From Dehalococcoidia bacterium (GTDB lineage: Bacteria; Chloroflexota; Dehalococcoidia; GIF9; AB-539-J10), in contig JAGGVQ010000007.1 of NCBI GenBank assembly GCA_021157895.1, positions 1 through 56,468 on the forward strand: DNA of 56,468 nucleotides, written 5' to 3'. Below the pieces are notes generated by a model. It saw only the letters and a list, made by a program, of their open reading frames with translations, did no database searches and was not told the DNA's origin. The position numbers and the translations under genes are program-made. Shown piece after piece: positions 24,019-38,509 of this stretch. Each line of letters opens with the position of its first letter. The first letter of the stretch is position 1.

Positions 24019-24420
24019 GTGATGAAAGTTTTTGTCATAGGTTGTGGCCGTATGGGGGCTGAATTGGCCAGTAGATTGGATGCTGAGGGGCACCAGGTTG
24101 TTATCATAGATACCGATGCCAGCAGCTTTGATAAGCTCCCCTCTGATTTTAAGGGGACGACTTTGCTGGGAGATGCTACTGATGAGGAGGTGTTGAGGAA
24201 GGCAGGCATTGCAGATGCTGATGGGTTTGTTGCTATTACTAGGGAGGATGATAAAAATGCCATGACAGCTCAGATTGCCAAAGAGATATTTCATATACCC
24301 AGGGTTCTCTGTCGTATCTATGACCCTCTGCGCGAGGAATTTTATAAGACTCTAGGGCTTGAGGGGCTCAGTCCCACTAGCATCGTTGCCAATCTTCTCA
24401 AAGAGAAATTGGAGCAGTAG
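24019..24420 (+). CDS. TrkA-N (RCK-N) domain protein, single domain
   Basis: VFVIGCGRMGAELASRLDAEGHQVVIIDTDASSF, GDATDEEVLRKAGIADAD. Confidence 0.9.
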   Translation: MMKVFVIGCGRMGAELASRLDAEGHQVVIIDTDASSFDKLPSDFKGTTLLGDATDEEVLRKAGIADADGFVAITREDDKNAMTAQIAKEIFHIPRVLCRIYDPLREEFYKTLGLEGLSPTSIVANLLKEKLEQ

Positions 24421-25104
24421 ATGTATATCATGATTGTTGGGGGGGGAAAGACGGGTTATTATCTATGCCGGAAGCTGATAGCCCTGGAACACGAAGTGCT
24501 GATGGTTGAGAAAAGGCTGGATAGATGCGATGAGATTCGTGAAGAGCTTGGTAGCGTTGCCTTGTGTGGGGATGGCAGTGAAATATCTGTTTTGTCCAAG
24601 GCAGGGATATCCCGAGCAGAGATGTTGATTGCTGTTACTGATGAGGATGAGGACAACCTGGCAGTCTGCCAGATTGCCAAGCAAAAGTTTAAAGTTCCCC
24701 AGGTTATTGCCAAGATTAATAACCCGAGGAACGAGCATATTTTTGCTAAGCTCGGAATAGATCGCAGTGTGAATGTGGCTGAGCTTGTTTTGGAGCGAGT
24801 CGAATTGCAACTCTCGAGCTCTACCGTGGTCCATCTGCTGAGCTTTCCTGATAGTAGCCTGGATATTGTATTTGTCAGGGTAACTGAGGGTTCGGGGATA
24901 TTGGACAAATCTCCGAAGGAGCTATCCCTACCTTCAGGTTGTCTTACCTGCTTGTTCCGGATTCGCGGACAAGGGGCTGGTGTACTGAACCAAGACACTA
25001 TATTTGAAGTTGGTGACCAGCTGATTTGTTCTATTCCTAGTGGCAGTATGGGGGAGGTGCGAGCACTGCTTGCTGGCGGTCAAGTGACAGCGAGCAATGA
25101 CTAA
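24421..25104 (+). CDS. TrkA-family protein (RCK-N plus TrkA-C)
   Basis: MIVGGGKTGYYLCRKLIALEHEVLMVEK, CGDGSEISVLSKAGISRAEMLIAVTDEDEDNLAVCQIAK, C-terminal NQDTIFEVGDQLIC. Confidence 0.9.
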   Translation: MYIMIVGGGKTGYYLCRKLIALEHEVLMVEKRLDRCDEIREELGSVALCGDGSEISVLSKAGISRAEMLIAVTDEDEDNLAVCQIAKQKFKVPQVIAKINNPRNEHIFAKLGIDRSVNVAELVLERVELQLSSSTVVHLLSFPDSSLDIVFVRVTEGSGILDKSPKELSLPSGCLTCLFRIRGQGAGVLNQDTIFEVGDQLICSIPSGSMGEVRALLAGGQVTASND

Positions 25105-25924
25105 GATCGCTTTTCAGGGAGAGAGGGGTGCTTTCAGCGAGGATGCTGCTACCAGATTTTTTGGTACGCATATCGATTTCTTGCCCTGTGCTTATTTAAG
25201 GGATGTCTTTCAAGCAGTGCTGACGGAGGAAGTCCCTTTTGGCATGGTTCCTGTAGAAAATTCTCAGGCAGGCAGCATCAATGATACCTATGATTTACTG
25301 TTGTCCTATCCTCTTAACATCTTTGCTGAGCTTATCCTGAGGGTGCATCATTGTCTTATGGCTTTGCCAGGACAATCCCTGGCAGAGATAACTGCAGTTT
25401 ATTCTCATCCCCAGGCGTTGGCTCAGTGTGACAAATTTTTGAGCCAGCTTCAAGTTGAGACTATTCCTGCTTATGATACTGCAGGCAGTGCCAAAATGAT
25501 AAAGGAAAAGCACTTACGTGATTGTGCTGCCATAGCTAATAGTAGGGCTGCTGATATTTATGGACTAGAGGTTTTGGCGTCGGGCATTGAAACCAACCCT
25601 CATAACTATACCAGGTTTTTTGCTATTTCCAAGCAGAAAACTCGACCCGCAAGGGAGAATAAAACTTCGCTGGTTTTTGCTGTCAAACACGTGTCCGGCG
25701 CATTATATTCTATCTTGGGCATTTTCGCTGCCAGGGATATAAATCTGACAAAGTTGGAGTCCAGACCCAGCAGGGATAAGCCCTGGGAGTATGTGTTTTA
25801 CGCTGATTTTGAGGGTCATGTGGATAGCGAGATATATCGGGGTGTCATTGAGGAGCTCCGGGAGAAAACTACTTTTCTTCGCTTGCTTGGCTCTTACCCC
25901 AAGTCTGAAGAGCGGCTAGCCTAG
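25097..25924 (+). CDS. pheA: Prephenate dehydratase
   Basis: IAFQGERGAFSEDAA, GMVPVENSQAGSINDTYDLL, ACT region GALYSILGIFAARDINLTKLESRPSRDKPWEYVFYADFEGH. Confidence 0.95.
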   Translation: MTKIAFQGERGAFSEDAATRFFGTHIDFLPCAYLRDVFQAVLTEEVPFGMVPVENSQAGSINDTYDLLLSYPLNIFAELILRVHHCLMALPGQSLAEITAVYSHPQALAQCDKFLSQLQVETIPAYDTAGSAKMIKEKHLRDCAAIANSRAADIYGLEVLASGIETNPHNYTRFFAISKQKTRPARENKTSLVFAVKHVSGALYSILGIFAARDINLTKLESRPSRDKPWEYVFYADFEGHVDSEIYRGVIEELREKTTFLRLLGSYPKSEERLA

Positions 25925-26401
25925 CTCTGCTTTGAGTTTCCTGTATGTGGCAGCCAATGCCTCCGAAGTAACCTTGGTGTTGGATAGTATGGGCATGAAA
26001 TTGGTGTCGCCTTGCCATCGGGGGACTACATGAGTATGCATGTGGTCTTCTATTCCTGCCCCGGCCGCCTTGCCGATATTGATTCCAATGTTAAATCCAG
26101 CAGGTTTCAGCACGGCAGATAATAATTCGGTGCTTTTTTTCACAAGTTGAAAGTGTTCCATTACCTCTTGATTGGAGAGGTCCCCTAAGTTGGCTGAGTG
26201 TCGGTATGGGGCTATCATTAAATGACCAGGATTATAGGGGAAAGCGTTGAGCATAATGAAATTATATTGACCGCGATAGAGAATGAGGTTTGCCTCGTCC
26301 AGAGTTTCCTTAGGTTTTTGGCATAAAATGCAACCGTTACCCTTCGGTTTCTCTATGTACTCTATTCTCCAGGGGGCCCAGATATACTCCATTTGATCCA
26401 T
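25916..26401 (-). CDS. HIT-family hydrolase
   Basis: APWRIEYIEKPKGNGCILC and HIT-type motif DHMHTHVVPRW; convergent overlap with pheA. Confidence 0.9.
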   Translation of the reverse strand: MDQMEYIWAPWRIEYIEKPKGNGCILCQKPKETLDEANLILYRGQYNFIMLNAFPYNPGHLMIAPYRHSANLGDLSNQEVMEHFQLVKKSTELLSAVLKPAGFNIGINIGKAAGAGIEDHMHTHVVPRWQGDTNFMPILSNTKVTSEALAATYRKLKAELG

Positions 26402-26604
26402 ATACTATGCTAAATAGTTTCTGGTTGCAATAACAGTATGGGGTTATTCTGAAGGAGGAACTCCAGTCGATTCCTTCGGGCTGGAGGCTGTTAACTGGAG
26501 ATAGTTGTGTTAGTGGAGACCTTTGCTTGGGCATGATGGAGTTATGCTACAATTTAAGCCCGGTATTATGATCGGAATGAATTAGTTGTCGGATTTTAAT
26601 AGAT

Positions 26605-27948
26605 ATGTTGGAAGTATTAACACAGAAGTTAACCGGAATATTTCGTAGCCTGGGAAAGAAGGGTAAGCTTACTGAAAAAGAAGTTGATGTCGCCTTGAGG
26701 GAGATACGGCTGGCTCTGCTTGAAGCGGATGTGAATTTTAAGGTGGTGCGGGAATTTTTGTCCACGGTAAGGGAACGCGCTGTTGAGACTGAGGTATTAC
26801 AAAGCCTGACATCGGTACAGCAGATCGTTAAAATCGTCAATGAAGAGATGGTTGGTATCCTGGGGAGGGAACCTGGTCAATTAAATCTTTCTCATCGGCC
26901 CTCGGTAATTCTGCTTGTTGGGTTACAGGGCTCAGGCAAGACAACCACTGTTGTAAAGTTGGCATCTCATCTGAAGCGTAGGGGGCAGAACTCGCTGCTG
27001 GTAGCAGCTGATACCAAGCGTCCTGCTGCTGTGGAGCAACTTAAGCTGTTAGGAGAACAGCAGAACATCCAGGTGTATAGCGAGGGCACCAGTGCTATAC
27101 CGGTAACTATTTGTCGCCATGCCTTGGGGAAGGCTAAGCAAATGATGGCAGATTGGCTGATTGTGGATACTCAGGGGCGTTTGCAGACCGATGAACATGT
27201 GATGGCAGAACTGAGTGATATGAAAGGTAAATTAGAACCTACTGAGGTGTTGTTGACGGTGGACGCGATGACGGGACAAGATGCTGTGAAAATAGCTCAA
27301 GAATTCCATCAGAGGATTGGACTTACCGGGCTTATCCTGACCAAGATGGATGGGGATGCTAGAGGTGGGGCTGCGCTATCTATCCGGTATGTTACCGGGG
27401 TTCCGATAAAGTTTATGGGGGTGGGAGAGAAGGTGGAGGATCTGGAGCTATTTTATCCTGATCGGCTGGCCTCTCGCATTTTGGGAATGGGTGACATGCT
27501 TACCCTTATTGAGAAAGCCGACAGGGCTATGGATCAACAGCAGCTTAAGCAGTGGCAGAAGAAAATGAGCACTGCTAGCCTTGATGTTGAAGATACTTTG
27601 GCTCAACTGCGCCAGGTAAGGAAGATGGGTTCATTGAGCCGTCTTGTTGAAATGCTCCCAGGATTTTCTCAATTTGCCTCACGGCTACCTGGAGATGCTG
27701 GGGAAAGCCAATTAAGGAAGGTGGAGGCTATTATTCTGTCTATGACTCCTGAGGAGCGGCGTAATCCTGCGGTGATTAATGGTAGCCGGCGCCATCGTAT
27801 TGCTGCTGGAAGTGGAACAACTACTAAGGATGTTAACCAATTTCTCAACCAGTTTTACCAGATACAGAAATTAACCAAGATGATGAAGCGAGGCCGGTTA
27901 CCAAAGGGCATGCAGGGCATATTTTTTCATCAGGGTCACTCCAGGTAA
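26605..27948 (+). CDS. ffh: Signal recognition particle protein Ffh
   Basis: [49 protein letters not shown]-domain [37 protein letters not shown]. Confidence 0.95.
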   Translation: MLEVLTQKLTGIFRSLGKKGKLTEKEVDVALREIRLALLEADVNFKVVREFLSTVRERAVETEVLQSLTSVQQIVKIVNEEMVGILGREPGQLNLSHRPSVILLVGLQGSGKTTTVVKLASHLKRRGQNSLLVAADTKRPAAVEQLKLLGEQQNIQVYSEGTSAIPVTICRHALGKAKQMMADWLIVDTQGRLQTDEHVMAELSDMKGKLEPTEVLLTVDAMTGQDAVKIAQEFHQRIGLTGLILTKMDGDARGGAALSIRYVTGVPIKFMGVGEKVEDLELFYPDRLASRILGMGDMLTLIEKADRAMDQQQLKQWQKKMSTASLDVEDTLAQLRQVRKMGSLSRLVEMLPGFSQFASRLPGDAGESQLRKVEAIILSMTPEERRNPAVINGSRRHRIAAGSGTTTKDVNQFLNQFYQIQKLTKMMKRGRLPKGMQGIFFHQGHSR

Positions 27949-29387
27949 TCTCTGAGCCTGCGGCTGAGTTTGGGATGGCGGAGCTTACGTAAAGCTTTTG
28001 CTTCGATTTGGCGAATTCTTTCTCTGGTGACATTGAATTCTTTGCCTACCTCTTCCAAAGTTCGGCCTCGTCCGTCTTGAAGGCCGAATCTAAGTTGTAG
28101 CACCCTCTTCTCCCTGGGACTTAATTCATCCAGCACGGACTCAATTTGTTCCTTGAGTAGTTGTTGAGAAACTGCGGATATGGGAGCCAGGCTAGTGTGA
28201 TCTTCTACAAAGTCACTCAGCCGGCTGTCCTCTTCTTCCCCGATAGGTGTTTCTAGGGAAGTGGGTTCATGATGGAATAAGTTCATGATCCCCTCGATTT
28301 TCTCCGGTGTTATATCCTGATGCTGGCAAATTTCATCGCGTGTTGGCTCACGTCCATACTCTTGAGTTAGCTCTCGCGTGGTTCTCAGTAACCTGTTAAT
28401 TGTCTCAATCATGTGAACAGGGATACGAATTGTGCGGGCGTGGTCGGCTATGGACCTGGTGATACCTTGCTTGATCCACCAAGTGGCATAGGTGCTGAAT
28501 TTATATCCTTTCCTGTACTGGAATTTGTGCACGGCCCTGATAAGTCCGATATTTCCTTCCTGGATAAGGTCAAGCAGAGACATGCCATGTCCAATATATT
28601 TCTTGGCTATACTTACTACCAGGCGTAGATTGGCCTGAATGAGATGTGTTTCAGCTCTTTCTGCTTCACTTTTTATCTTTTCAAAATGGTCTGCGAATGT
28701 GCTGGCATGTGAACTCACGGCGTGAAGAAATTCACTATCGGATAAGCAAGCTGGTATTTCCTGCCAGGGAATCTGTTCTTTGATGGATTTCAGTATCTGT
28801 GGAGACAGGAGATGACTGCTTATGGAGAGGGCGATAATAGCTTTTTCTGCAGCAGGAGTATCTCCATTTATTCTTTGTGCTACTTTGGTGAGGAGTGCTG
28901 GGTCGGTAACTTTATCAATAGCAGATTGGAATTCAGGGTTCATAGTTGTTTCCAGCAAATCACAAGAGCTACTATCAATGCCCAGATGCTCTCTTATCAC
29001 CTGAACCACGGGATAAGATTGATACAGCTGGTCAAGCAGGTATATTACGATGTCAGTTGTTGTGGGAGAGGTTTTGTATTTCTTGAAATGTGCCTCTTCT
29101 ATTCTCTTCAGATAATTCCCCTGCTCTGTTTTGTGGGACAGGATTTTTTCCTCAGCAGCCTTAAGTAATGGCACTTTGCCGATTTCGTGGAGGTACATGC
29201 GAGCTGAGTCATCACTTACCTCCTCTGGCTCGATTTGTGGTTTGATCTCTTTGGTAGAATCTTCCTCAGATATAACTTCATTATCAGAATCCAATTCACT
29301 ATCCGTTTCACTAAGGAGAATATTTTCTATTGCCCTCTCAGCGTTTTTCTTGCTGTTGGCAGGACTGCTATTTTTGACTGGTGTCAT
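27936..29387 (-). CDS. rpoD: RNA polymerase primary sigma factor (RpoD/SigA)
   Basis: [121 protein letters not shown]. Confidence 0.97.
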   Translation of the reverse strand: MTPVKNSSPANSKKNAERAIENILLSETDSELDSDNEVISEEDSTKEIKPQIEPEEVSDDSARMYLHEIGKVPLLKAAEEKILSHKTEQGNYLKRIEEAHFKKYKTSPTTTDIVIYLLDQLYQSYPVVQVIREHLGIDSSSCDLLETTMNPEFQSAIDKVTDPALLTKVAQRINGDTPAAEKAIIALSISSHLLSPQILKSIKEQIPWQEIPACLSDSEFLHAVSSHASTFADHFEKIKSEAERAETHLIQANLRLVVSIAKKYIGHGMSLLDLIQEGNIGLIRAVHKFQYRKGYKFSTYATWWIKQGITRSIADHARTIRIPVHMIETINRLLRTTRELTQEYGREPTRDEICQHQDITPEKIEGIMNLFHHEPTSLETPIGEEEDSRLSDFVEDHTSLAPISAVSQQLLKEQIESVLDELSPREKRVLQLRFGLQDGRGRTLEEVGKEFNVTRERIRQIEAKALRKLRHPKLSRRLRDYLE

Positions 29388-31188
29388 TTTTATTCCTCCG
29401 ATTTCCTTCTCTGATGAAAATTTCCTGTAGTTGTTGGTCTGGAAGTATACCTTGCTCCTCCAACTTGGCTAATTCAGCAGCTATACCTTCTTTCTCGCGT
29501 GTTATGCTGAACATGAACTCTCTCTCTCTCTGAAAGCGTTTGGTTAGTCTCTCCTGTAAGCGCAGAATACAATCACTACATACAGCCTGTCTGTTACTGA
29601 AGTCTTTCTTGATGGCAGGGGGAAAGGATTTATGATATAGGTATTGTATGTGTTCTGCTAAGCCAGGGTCAAGTTTCTGGCTCAGGGTATTGATGTCGGG
29701 TGCACGTTGCCACGCGAGGAATAACTCGCGATTTTCAGTAGATTCGAAATGATCTGGTGATAATTCTTGAGCCATACTTCGCAAATCGGGATATTGTAGG
29801 AGCAGGGCCAAGCAATAGTCATCAAGCGGGCTGGCCAGATCAGGGCGCTGCGGATTAAAGCTTTCTCCAGCCATGGGATATGTCTGTCTTCTTCTATTCA
29901 CATGGAGATTCTTCAGGCTTGTTACCAGGGTTGCCTCGCTTACTTTCAGTATATTGGCTAGTTTTTGGATGTAATGAGCTTGATATATGGGGGCAGCAAT
30001 CTCGCTAAGAAGAGGAAGGAGCTTTTGAGCTGCTGTGGACTTATCTTTGGCTTTGTTGAGGTCGAGCTTACTCATTGTTACTTGGAAGGCGAAATCGAGA
30101 GATGGTAGTGCTTCTTGGACCAAATTTTGCCATGTAGATGGACTTTCTCCGATTACATCATCAGGGTCTTTGCCTTGAGGTAGAGATATGATCTTTAGTT
30201 CAGCATCGACGATACCTTTACCCAATGACTTTACCAGAGTTTCTATACCTCGAAGTGTTGCTTCCTCCCCGGCGGTGTCAGCATCAAGCGCCAGTGTGAT
30301 GTGCTTGGTTAATCGCTTGATAACTTCCACCTGTTTCTCAGTGAGGGATGTGCCCATTGAAGCAACCACATTGTTCCATCCATGCTGGTGGGCTTTGATA
30401 GTATCCATGTAGCCTTCCACGACAATAACCAGATTGTTTATCCGGATGGCATTCTTGGCCTTGTCGATGCCATAGGGAGTACTGCTTTTATCAAAAAGTG
30501 GTGTTTGGGGAGAGTTAATGTATTTGGGCTGTGAGTTGTCCAGGGCTCTGGCCCCGAATCCTGTGACTCTGCCTTGGATATCACATATGGGAAACATTAA
30601 CCGATTACGAAATCTGTCGTAGCTATTTCCCTCTTTCGAAATTATCAACCCAGCCTGCTTCATTTCCTCGTCCTTATATCCTTTGTTCTGGAGAAAAGTT
30701 TTCAGCACATCCCATCCGTTGGGGCTGTAACCTAGACGAAAGTCGCTTATAACCTCCGGGCTTATCTTTCTGGCGTTGAGATATTTTCTTGCGGCTTCCC
30801 CTGTAGCAGTACTTGTCAATATGTGGTGATAGTATTCGGCAGCGGCATCTGTTACATGGAATAACCGTTGTTGTGCTTCATTCTCAGCAACTCTTGTTGA
30901 CCCCTGAGAACTCAAAGATATGCCTGCCCTTTCAGCCAGTATGCGCAGGGATTGCCCAAATTCGACCCCCTCTTTTTTCATAATAAAGGAGAATACATCT
31001 CCTCCTGTGCCGCAAGCGCCAAAGCAATGCCATGTCTGCTGTTCTGGAAATACGAAGAACGAAGGATGCTTCTCGTTGTGGAAGGGGCACAGGGCCTTGA
31101 AGTTCTGTCCTGCTTTTTCCAGGTGGACACATTCGGAGATGACATCCACTATATCTATTTTGCGTTTTATATCTTCGGCCAGGCTCAA
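29368..31188 (-). CDS. dnaG: DNA primase
   Basis: [37 protein letters not shown] zinc-binding region; Toprim [28 protein letters not shown]. Confidence 0.97.
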   Translation of the reverse strand: MSLAEDIKRKIDIVDVISECVHLEKAGQNFKALCPFHNEKHPSFFVFPEQQTWHCFGACGTGGDVFSFIMKKEGVEFGQSLRILAERAGISLSSQGSTRVAENEAQQRLFHVTDAAAEYYHHILTSTATGEAARKYLNARKISPEVISDFRLGYSPNGWDVLKTFLQNKGYKDEEMKQAGLIISKEGNSYDRFRNRLMFPICDIQGRVTGFGARALDNSQPKYINSPQTPLFDKSSTPYGIDKAKNAIRINNLVIVVEGYMDTIKAHQHGWNNVVASMGTSLTEKQVEVIKRLTKHITLALDADTAGEEATLRGIETLVKSLGKGIVDAELKIISLPQGKDPDDVIGESPSTWQNLVQEALPSLDFAFQVTMSKLDLNKAKDKSTAAQKLLPLLSEIAAPIYQAHYIQKLANILKVSEATLVTSLKNLHVNRRRQTYPMAGESFNPQRPDLASPLDDYCLALLLQYPDLRSMAQELSPDHFESTENRELFLAWQRAPDINTLSQKLDPGLAEHIQYLYHKSFPPAIKKDFSNRQAVCSDCILRLQERLTKRFQREREFMFSITREKEGIAAELAKLEEQGILPDQQLQEIFIREGNRRNKNDTSQK

Positions 31189-31513
31189 TTTATACCTATT
31201 TCCTCATCTGACCATAATGTGTATTATCCGGATTGGATACAATCGGGGGGAGGGTAAATCGAACCCCTTTTTCTATCCTGGCCGAGGTTCCAGTATATTG
31301 ATATGATTCATTTCAGCCAGATTGGCTCCTTTGTTACCAGCGAGCGGAATGTCCTGTTTGCTGAACTCACTAAACCAGGCGATATACTTTATAGTTGTTT
31401 ATGGAGTGTTTCTTTGTTAGGGATAGCAAAATTATACCATATGCAGGGTAACTCAACAAAATATTTTGTCGAATGCGGTATCTTGAAGACGGCGCTGGCT
31501 TAGGCTAAAATGG

Positions 31514-31542
31514 TTGACTTGAATTGGCTGATTGATTAGGAT
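31514..31542 (+). promoter_or_regulatory. Candidate sigma-70 promoter (-35 TTGACT, 17-bp spacer, -10 TAGGAT)
   Basis: TTGACT at 31514-31519 and TAGGAT at 31537-31542 upstream of the 31578 CDS. Confidence 0.4.
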
Positions 31543-31577
31543 TAGCAGGACAATATGGTGTTTATCTGGGGGGTAGT

Positions 31578-32111
31578 ATGGTAGAGATGACAATTGAGAG
31601 TATCCGCGTCAGCCTGATGAATTATCAGCGGGTGGTCATATTGAAAGAGAAAGATAATAATCGCTACCTGCCTATTTGGATTGGACCCAATGAAGCAGAT
31701 GCCATTGCAGTGAAGCTGCAGAATGTTGAGCTCAACCGTCCCCTGACGCATGATTTGTTACAATCAGTGATTACTACGCTGGGAGCTTCAGTCAACTTTG
31801 TTGTGGTGAGTGCGCTGCAGAACGATACTTTCTATGGCAAGCTTGATTTAAACGTTGGTGATGAAGAAGTAGAGATTGATTCGCGTCCCAGCGATGCGCT
31901 GGCTTTGGCTGTCAGGATGGGGGTGCCCATATACGCGGAAGAGGCAGTGCTGGCTAAAGCAGGCATCACGCTTGAAGAGGAGGCGCGCCAGCCTGGTTCT
32001 GAAGGTAAGGCAAAGGACAAGCTTGATGATAAGGAACTGAAAGGCCTATCTGCCTACGAAGATTTTGTCAACACTCTGGACCTAGAGGATTTCAAGAAGC
32101 GTAAGTCGTAG
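31578..32111 (+). CDS. DUF151 / bifunctional nuclease family protein
   Basis: LPIWIGPNEADAIAVKLQNVELNRPLTHDLL, EVEIDSRPSDALALAVRMGVPIYAEEAVLAKAGI. Confidence 0.9.
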   Translation: MVEMTIESIRVSLMNYQRVVILKEKDNNRYLPIWIGPNEADAIAVKLQNVELNRPLTHDLLQSVITTLGASVNFVVVSALQNDTFYGKLDLNVGDEEVEIDSRPSDALALAVRMGVPIYAEEAVLAKAGITLEEEARQPGSEGKAKDKLDDKELKGLSAYEDFVNTLDLEDFKKRKS

Positions 32112-32130
32112 TGATTTATGAGAAGGAGTT

Positions 32131-32429
32131 GTGATGAAAACATGGCCGGCATCTATGCAATTGCTCACTGTTGGATTTTATGTTGCCCTGAGCCTTCTGA
32201 TACCAACAGGGATAGGGTTTTGGCTTGATCATAGAGCATCTCATGGTTTTCCGTGGCTTACGCTCGTTGGATTGGGACTGGGGACTATCATTATGGCTTA
32301 TGGGGTATATCGTATGATGGTGCCATTTTTACGACAGACTAAAGAAGAGGGAAGGGAAGATCAGCTTTATGGGCCGGTGAAGAAAATAGCTAAGATGACC
32401 TTCCGGGAAAAGAAACAAGAGCATAAATA

Positions 32430-32430
<1 letters not shown>
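32131..32430 (+). CDS. AtpZ/AtpI-like accessory membrane protein
   Basis: Two TM segments (VGFYVALSLLIPTGIGFWLDHRASHGFPWLTLVGLGLGTIIMAYGVYRMM), first gene of the atp operon. Confidence 0.8.
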
Positions 32431-33631
<1,201 letters not shown>

Positions 33632-33656
33632 TTTATATCCTGGAGTTAGTGAATTT

Positions 33657-34154
33657 ATGGGTTTAGGCTTAGATTTAGCAACCTTTGTAGGGCAACTTGT
33701 CAGCTTTCTCATATTGCTGGGGTTACTTACCTTTGTTGGCTATAAGCCGATCAGGAAGATGCTGGATCAGAGATCGGAAAAGATAAGGGAAAGCATGGAG
33801 CAAGCTGAGGCCACCAGACAGGAATATGAGAACGCTAAAGTAGCAGTCCAGGAGCAGATTAAGAAGGGTCGTGAGGAAGGACAAGCTATAATTGCTCAGG
33901 CGACGCAGACGGGAAACAGACTCAAGGAAGAGGCAAGGGAGGAGGCGAGGAAGGAAGCGCAGGTTATTGTGGAGCGGGCCCGGGTAGAATTACAGCATGA
34001 GCGGGACCAGATAGTTGATGATTTGCGCCGTGAGTTTGTGGATACTGCCATCTTGGCTGCGGGCAAAGTGATCAGTGAAACGCTGGATAAGAAGAAGCAT
34101 AGAGAGCTAATTGAAGAAGTGTTACAAGAGAGCGCTACTTTGAGGGGTAAATAG
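33657..34154 (+). CDS. atpF: ATP synthase F0 subunit b
   Basis: One N-terminal TM then a long charged helix (IRESMEQAEATRQEYENAKVAVQEQ...); operon position. Confidence 0.92.
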   Translation: MGLGLDLATFVGQLVSFLILLGLLTFVGYKPIRKMLDQRSEKIRESMEQAEATRQEYENAKVAVQEQIKKGREEGQAIIAQATQTGNRLKEEAREEARKEAQVIVERARVELQHERDQIVDDLRREFVDTAILAAGKVISETLDKKKHRELIEEVLQESATLRGK

Positions 34155-34164
34155 GAGCTAACTG

Positions 34165-34701
34165 ATGCCACGAGGAGTTTCGGGCAGGAGATATGCTCAG
34201 GCTGCCTTTGATCTGGCTATGGAGAAAAATGAGCTGGACAGCTGGCAGAAGAGCCTGATGAAAGCTGCCGATCTCAGTAAGGATGAGAAGCTTATGGAAT
34301 TGCTGGAGAATCCCAAGATTCCCTTTGAATTTAAGCAGGGGATATTGAAAAAACAACTGAAGGGGATAAATCCTCTTGCGTTAAATTTAGTGGGACTTCT
34401 TATGGCCAGGGGGGGATTGAAAAGCGTTGGGGATATTTCCAGGGAATACGATAATTTATTAGATGCTCATCGTGGTGTTAGACATGCTGCTGTGATTACT
34501 GCTATCGCGTTGGATAGTGGTGCCAAAAAGGAGATGGCAGCTAGCATCGAGAAGGTTCTTGGAGGGGAGGTGGTTATTGATGCGCAGGTGGACCCGGCGA
34601 TAATTGGGGGAGTTCGTGCCAAGGTGGGGGATATGCTCATCGATGGTAGTGTAAGCAGCAGGTTGGAGTCTTTGAGGAATAGTCTGGCTGAAAGTAAATA
34701 G
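34165..34701 (+). CDS. atpH: ATP synthase F1 subunit delta
   Basis: [26 protein letters not shown]-terminal [33 protein letters not shown]. Confidence 0.93.
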   Translation: MPRGVSGRRYAQAAFDLAMEKNELDSWQKSLMKAADLSKDEKLMELLENPKIPFEFKQGILKKQLKGINPLALNLVGLLMARGGLKSVGDISREYDNLLDAHRGVRHAAVITAIALDSGAKKEMAASIEKVLGGEVVIDAQVDPAIIGGVRAKVGDMLIDGSVSSRLESLRNSLAESK

Positions 34702-34718
34702 ATAGATTAGGGGGGCAA

Positions 34719-36230
34719 ATGGCAACTAGAGGACAAGATATAGTTTCGGTGCTTAAGGAAGAGATTGAACATTTTGGTGTTACCGTTGCTGTAGCCAATG
34801 TCGGCACAGTGGTAGAGGTGGGTGATGGCATCGCTCACATTCATGGGCTCAGTAGCGCTAAATACAATGAAATGCTGGAGTTTCCTCATGATATCATGGG
34901 AGTGGCCCTGAACCTGGAGGAAGATAATGTCGGTGCGGTTATCATGGGAGACTGTACCCGCATTAAGGAGGGGGATGAGGTCCGGGCGACCGGCAGAGTT
35001 ATTGAAGTTCCCGTGGGAGATGCTCTTATTGGTCGTGTGGTTGACCCCCTGGGGCGTCCTCTTGATGACAAAGGGCCTATCAAGACGGAGAAAACGCGAC
35101 CGATAGAGAGGGTGGCTCCTGGTGTTGTGGAGCGTGCTCCGGTGAATGTGCCGGTACACACAGGAATTAAGGCTGTTGATAGCATGGTTCCTATTGGCAG
35201 GGGTCAACGCGAGCTCATTATTGGAGATCGCTTCACTGGCAAGTCGGCCATCACCATTGATAGCATAATTGCCCAAAAGGGAGGAGACCTTATCTGTATA
35301 TATGTTGCCGTTGGGCAGAAGACATCCAAGGTGGCGCAGGTGGTGGCCACATTGGAGAAAAATGGTGCTATGGAACATACCATTGTTGTTGTTGCTGGCG
35401 CTTCAGATCCGGCCCCCTTGCAGTATATTGCGCCTTATTCTGGTTGTGCCATGGGCGAGGAATTTATGGAGCAGGGCAAGGATGCCTTGATTGTCTATGA
35501 TGACCTGTATAAACATGCCTGGGCTTACCGTCAACTCTCCCTGTTATTACGCCGCCCCCCGGGCAGAGAAGCTTATCCCGGAGATGTGTTCTATCTCCAC
35601 AGTCGTTTACTGGAGAGAGCCGCAAAATTGTCTCCTGAACGAGGAGGGGGTTCGCTCACTGCTTTGCCTATCATTGAGACTCAGGCAGGAGATATGTCGG
35701 CCTATATTCCCACGAATGTAATTTCCATCACTGATGGACAGATTTATCTTGAGCCTGATTTATTTAATGCTGGCATCCGACCGGCAATCAATGTCGGTTT
35801 ATCGGTATCTCGTGTAGGAGGTTCAGCGCAGCGCAAGGCTACCAGGCAGGTAGCGGGGACCCTGAGGCTGGAGTTGGCCCAGTTCCGTGAACTCCAGGCC
35901 TTTGCTCAGTTTGGTGCTGCTGACCTGGATAAGGCTACCAGAGGACAACTGGAGCGGGGTAGACGTATCACTGAAGTATTGAAGCAGCCGCAGTATTCCC
36001 CTATGTCATTGGGGCAGGAAGTTATGATTCTTTATGCCGTGACCAATGGATACCTCGATGATGTGCCCGTAGACAAGATTGTTGCCTGTGAGCAGAATTT
36101 CCATGAGTTTATGAAAAGCAGTCATCCTGATATTGAACAAAGGATCAACGCTGAGCATGAGATGAAATCTGAGGTCGAGGAAGCTCTGAAGGGGTCACTC
36201 GAAGAATTTAAACAGACCGCTAATTATTAG
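34719..36230 (+). CDS. atpA: ATP synthase F1 subunit alpha
   Basis: [15 protein letters not shown] Walker [45 protein letters not shown]. Confidence 0.97.
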   Translation: MATRGQDIVSVLKEEIEHFGVTVAVANVGTVVEVGDGIAHIHGLSSAKYNEMLEFPHDIMGVALNLEEDNVGAVIMGDCTRIKEGDEVRATGRVIEVPVGDALIGRVVDPLGRPLDDKGPIKTEKTRPIERVAPGVVERAPVNVPVHTGIKAVDSMVPIGRGQRELIIGDRFTGKSAITIDSIIAQKGGDLICIYVAVGQKTSKVAQVVATLEKNGAMEHTIVVVAGASDPAPLQYIAPYSGCAMGEEFMEQGKDALIVYDDLYKHAWAYRQLSLLLRRPPGREAYPGDVFYLHSRLLERAAKLSPERGGGSLTALPIIETQAGDMSAYIPTNVISITDGQIYLEPDLFNAGIRPAINVGLSVSRVGGSAQRKATRQVAGTLRLELAQFRELQAFAQFGAADLDKATRGQLERGRRITEVLKQPQYSPMSLGQEVMILYAVTNGYLDDVPVDKIVACEQNFHEFMKSSHPDIEQRINAEHEMKSEVEEALKGSLEEFKQTANY

Positions 36231-36232
36231 AT

Positions 36233-37096
36233 ATGGCTAGTATTCAAGTTCTTCGTCGACGGATACGCAGTATCCAGGGGACTCAGAAGATATGTCGTGC
36301 AATGGAGATGATTGCTACCTCCAAGATGCGTCGTACCCAGGATAAAGCAATAGAGGGAAGACCTTACTCTGAGAAGATCAGCCAGGTGATTGCTGATCTT
36401 GCTGCACGTCCTCAGGCTGGCGAAGATCTAACGCCTTTATTGCAGAAGAGGGAAGCAGGTAGAATCGGCATAGTTTATTTCACCACTGATCGAGGTCTGT
36501 GCGGTGGTTTAAACGCCAATCTAAATCGGATGATGGCCAGGTTCATCCTGGAGCAGAGTGTGCCAATCAGCGTGGTAACTGTGGGGCGCAAGGGGCGAGC
36601 ATTCATGCTGCGGAGTGGGCAGAATATTCGTGCTGAGTTTTCTGGCATTAGTGATCGTCCGACCTTGTTAGAAACCTTACCCATATCACGTGTGGTTATA
36701 GAGGACTATGTGAAGGGCGAAGTGGATGTGGTGTACATGGTTTATCCTCGTTTTGTCACTACCATGGAGCAATGTCCGTCGATGGACATATTACTTCCTG
36801 TTGAGGTAGCACAGGCGTCATCATCTTCCTCGGTGGAGTATATCTATGAGCCCGGACCCGCTGCTGTCTTGAATGAGTTGCTGCCGAGGTATGTCGAGAT
36901 GAAAATATATCATACCATGCTGGAGCTTATTGCCAGTGAGCAATCGGCGAGAATGGTAGCCATGCGCAATGCCAGTGATAATGCCCAGGATGTAACTGAG
37001 GACTTAACCCTGATGTTGAATAAAGTGCGGCAGGAGATTATTACCAAGGAGATATGTGATATCAGCGGTGGGGCGGAAGCCTTAGCTGGCACTTAG
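36233..37096 (+). CDS. atpG: ATP synthase F1 subunit gamma
   Basis: RRIRSIQGTQKICRAMEMIATSKMRR; DRGLCGGLNANLNR; ARMVAMRNASDNAQD. Confidence 0.97.
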   Translation: MASIQVLRRRIRSIQGTQKICRAMEMIATSKMRRTQDKAIEGRPYSEKISQVIADLAARPQAGEDLTPLLQKREAGRIGIVYFTTDRGLCGGLNANLNRMMARFILEQSVPISVVTVGRKGRAFMLRSGQNIRAEFSGISDRPTLLETLPISRVVIEDYVKGEVDVVYMVYPRFVTTMEQCPSMDILLPVEVAQASSSSSVEYIYEPGPAAVLNELLPRYVEMKIYHTMLELIASEQSARMVAMRNASDNAQDVTEDLTLMLNKVRQEIITKEICDISGGAEALAGT

Positions 37097-37114
37097 AAGG
37101 AGGTCATTAATTAG

Positions 37115-38508
<1,394 letters not shown>

Positions 38509-38509
<1 letters not shown>

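Noticed and set aside
26402-26604. Possible SRP RNA or other ncRNA upstream of ffh (CTCCAG...CTGGAG hairpin)
   Set aside because: The conserved SRP tip (GGUCAGG...GGAAGGAAGCAGCC) is absent on both strands; only a small hairpin is visible.
34707-35378. 223-aa minus-strand ORF inside atpA
   Set aside because: Antisense to conserved atpA; no recognisable domain.
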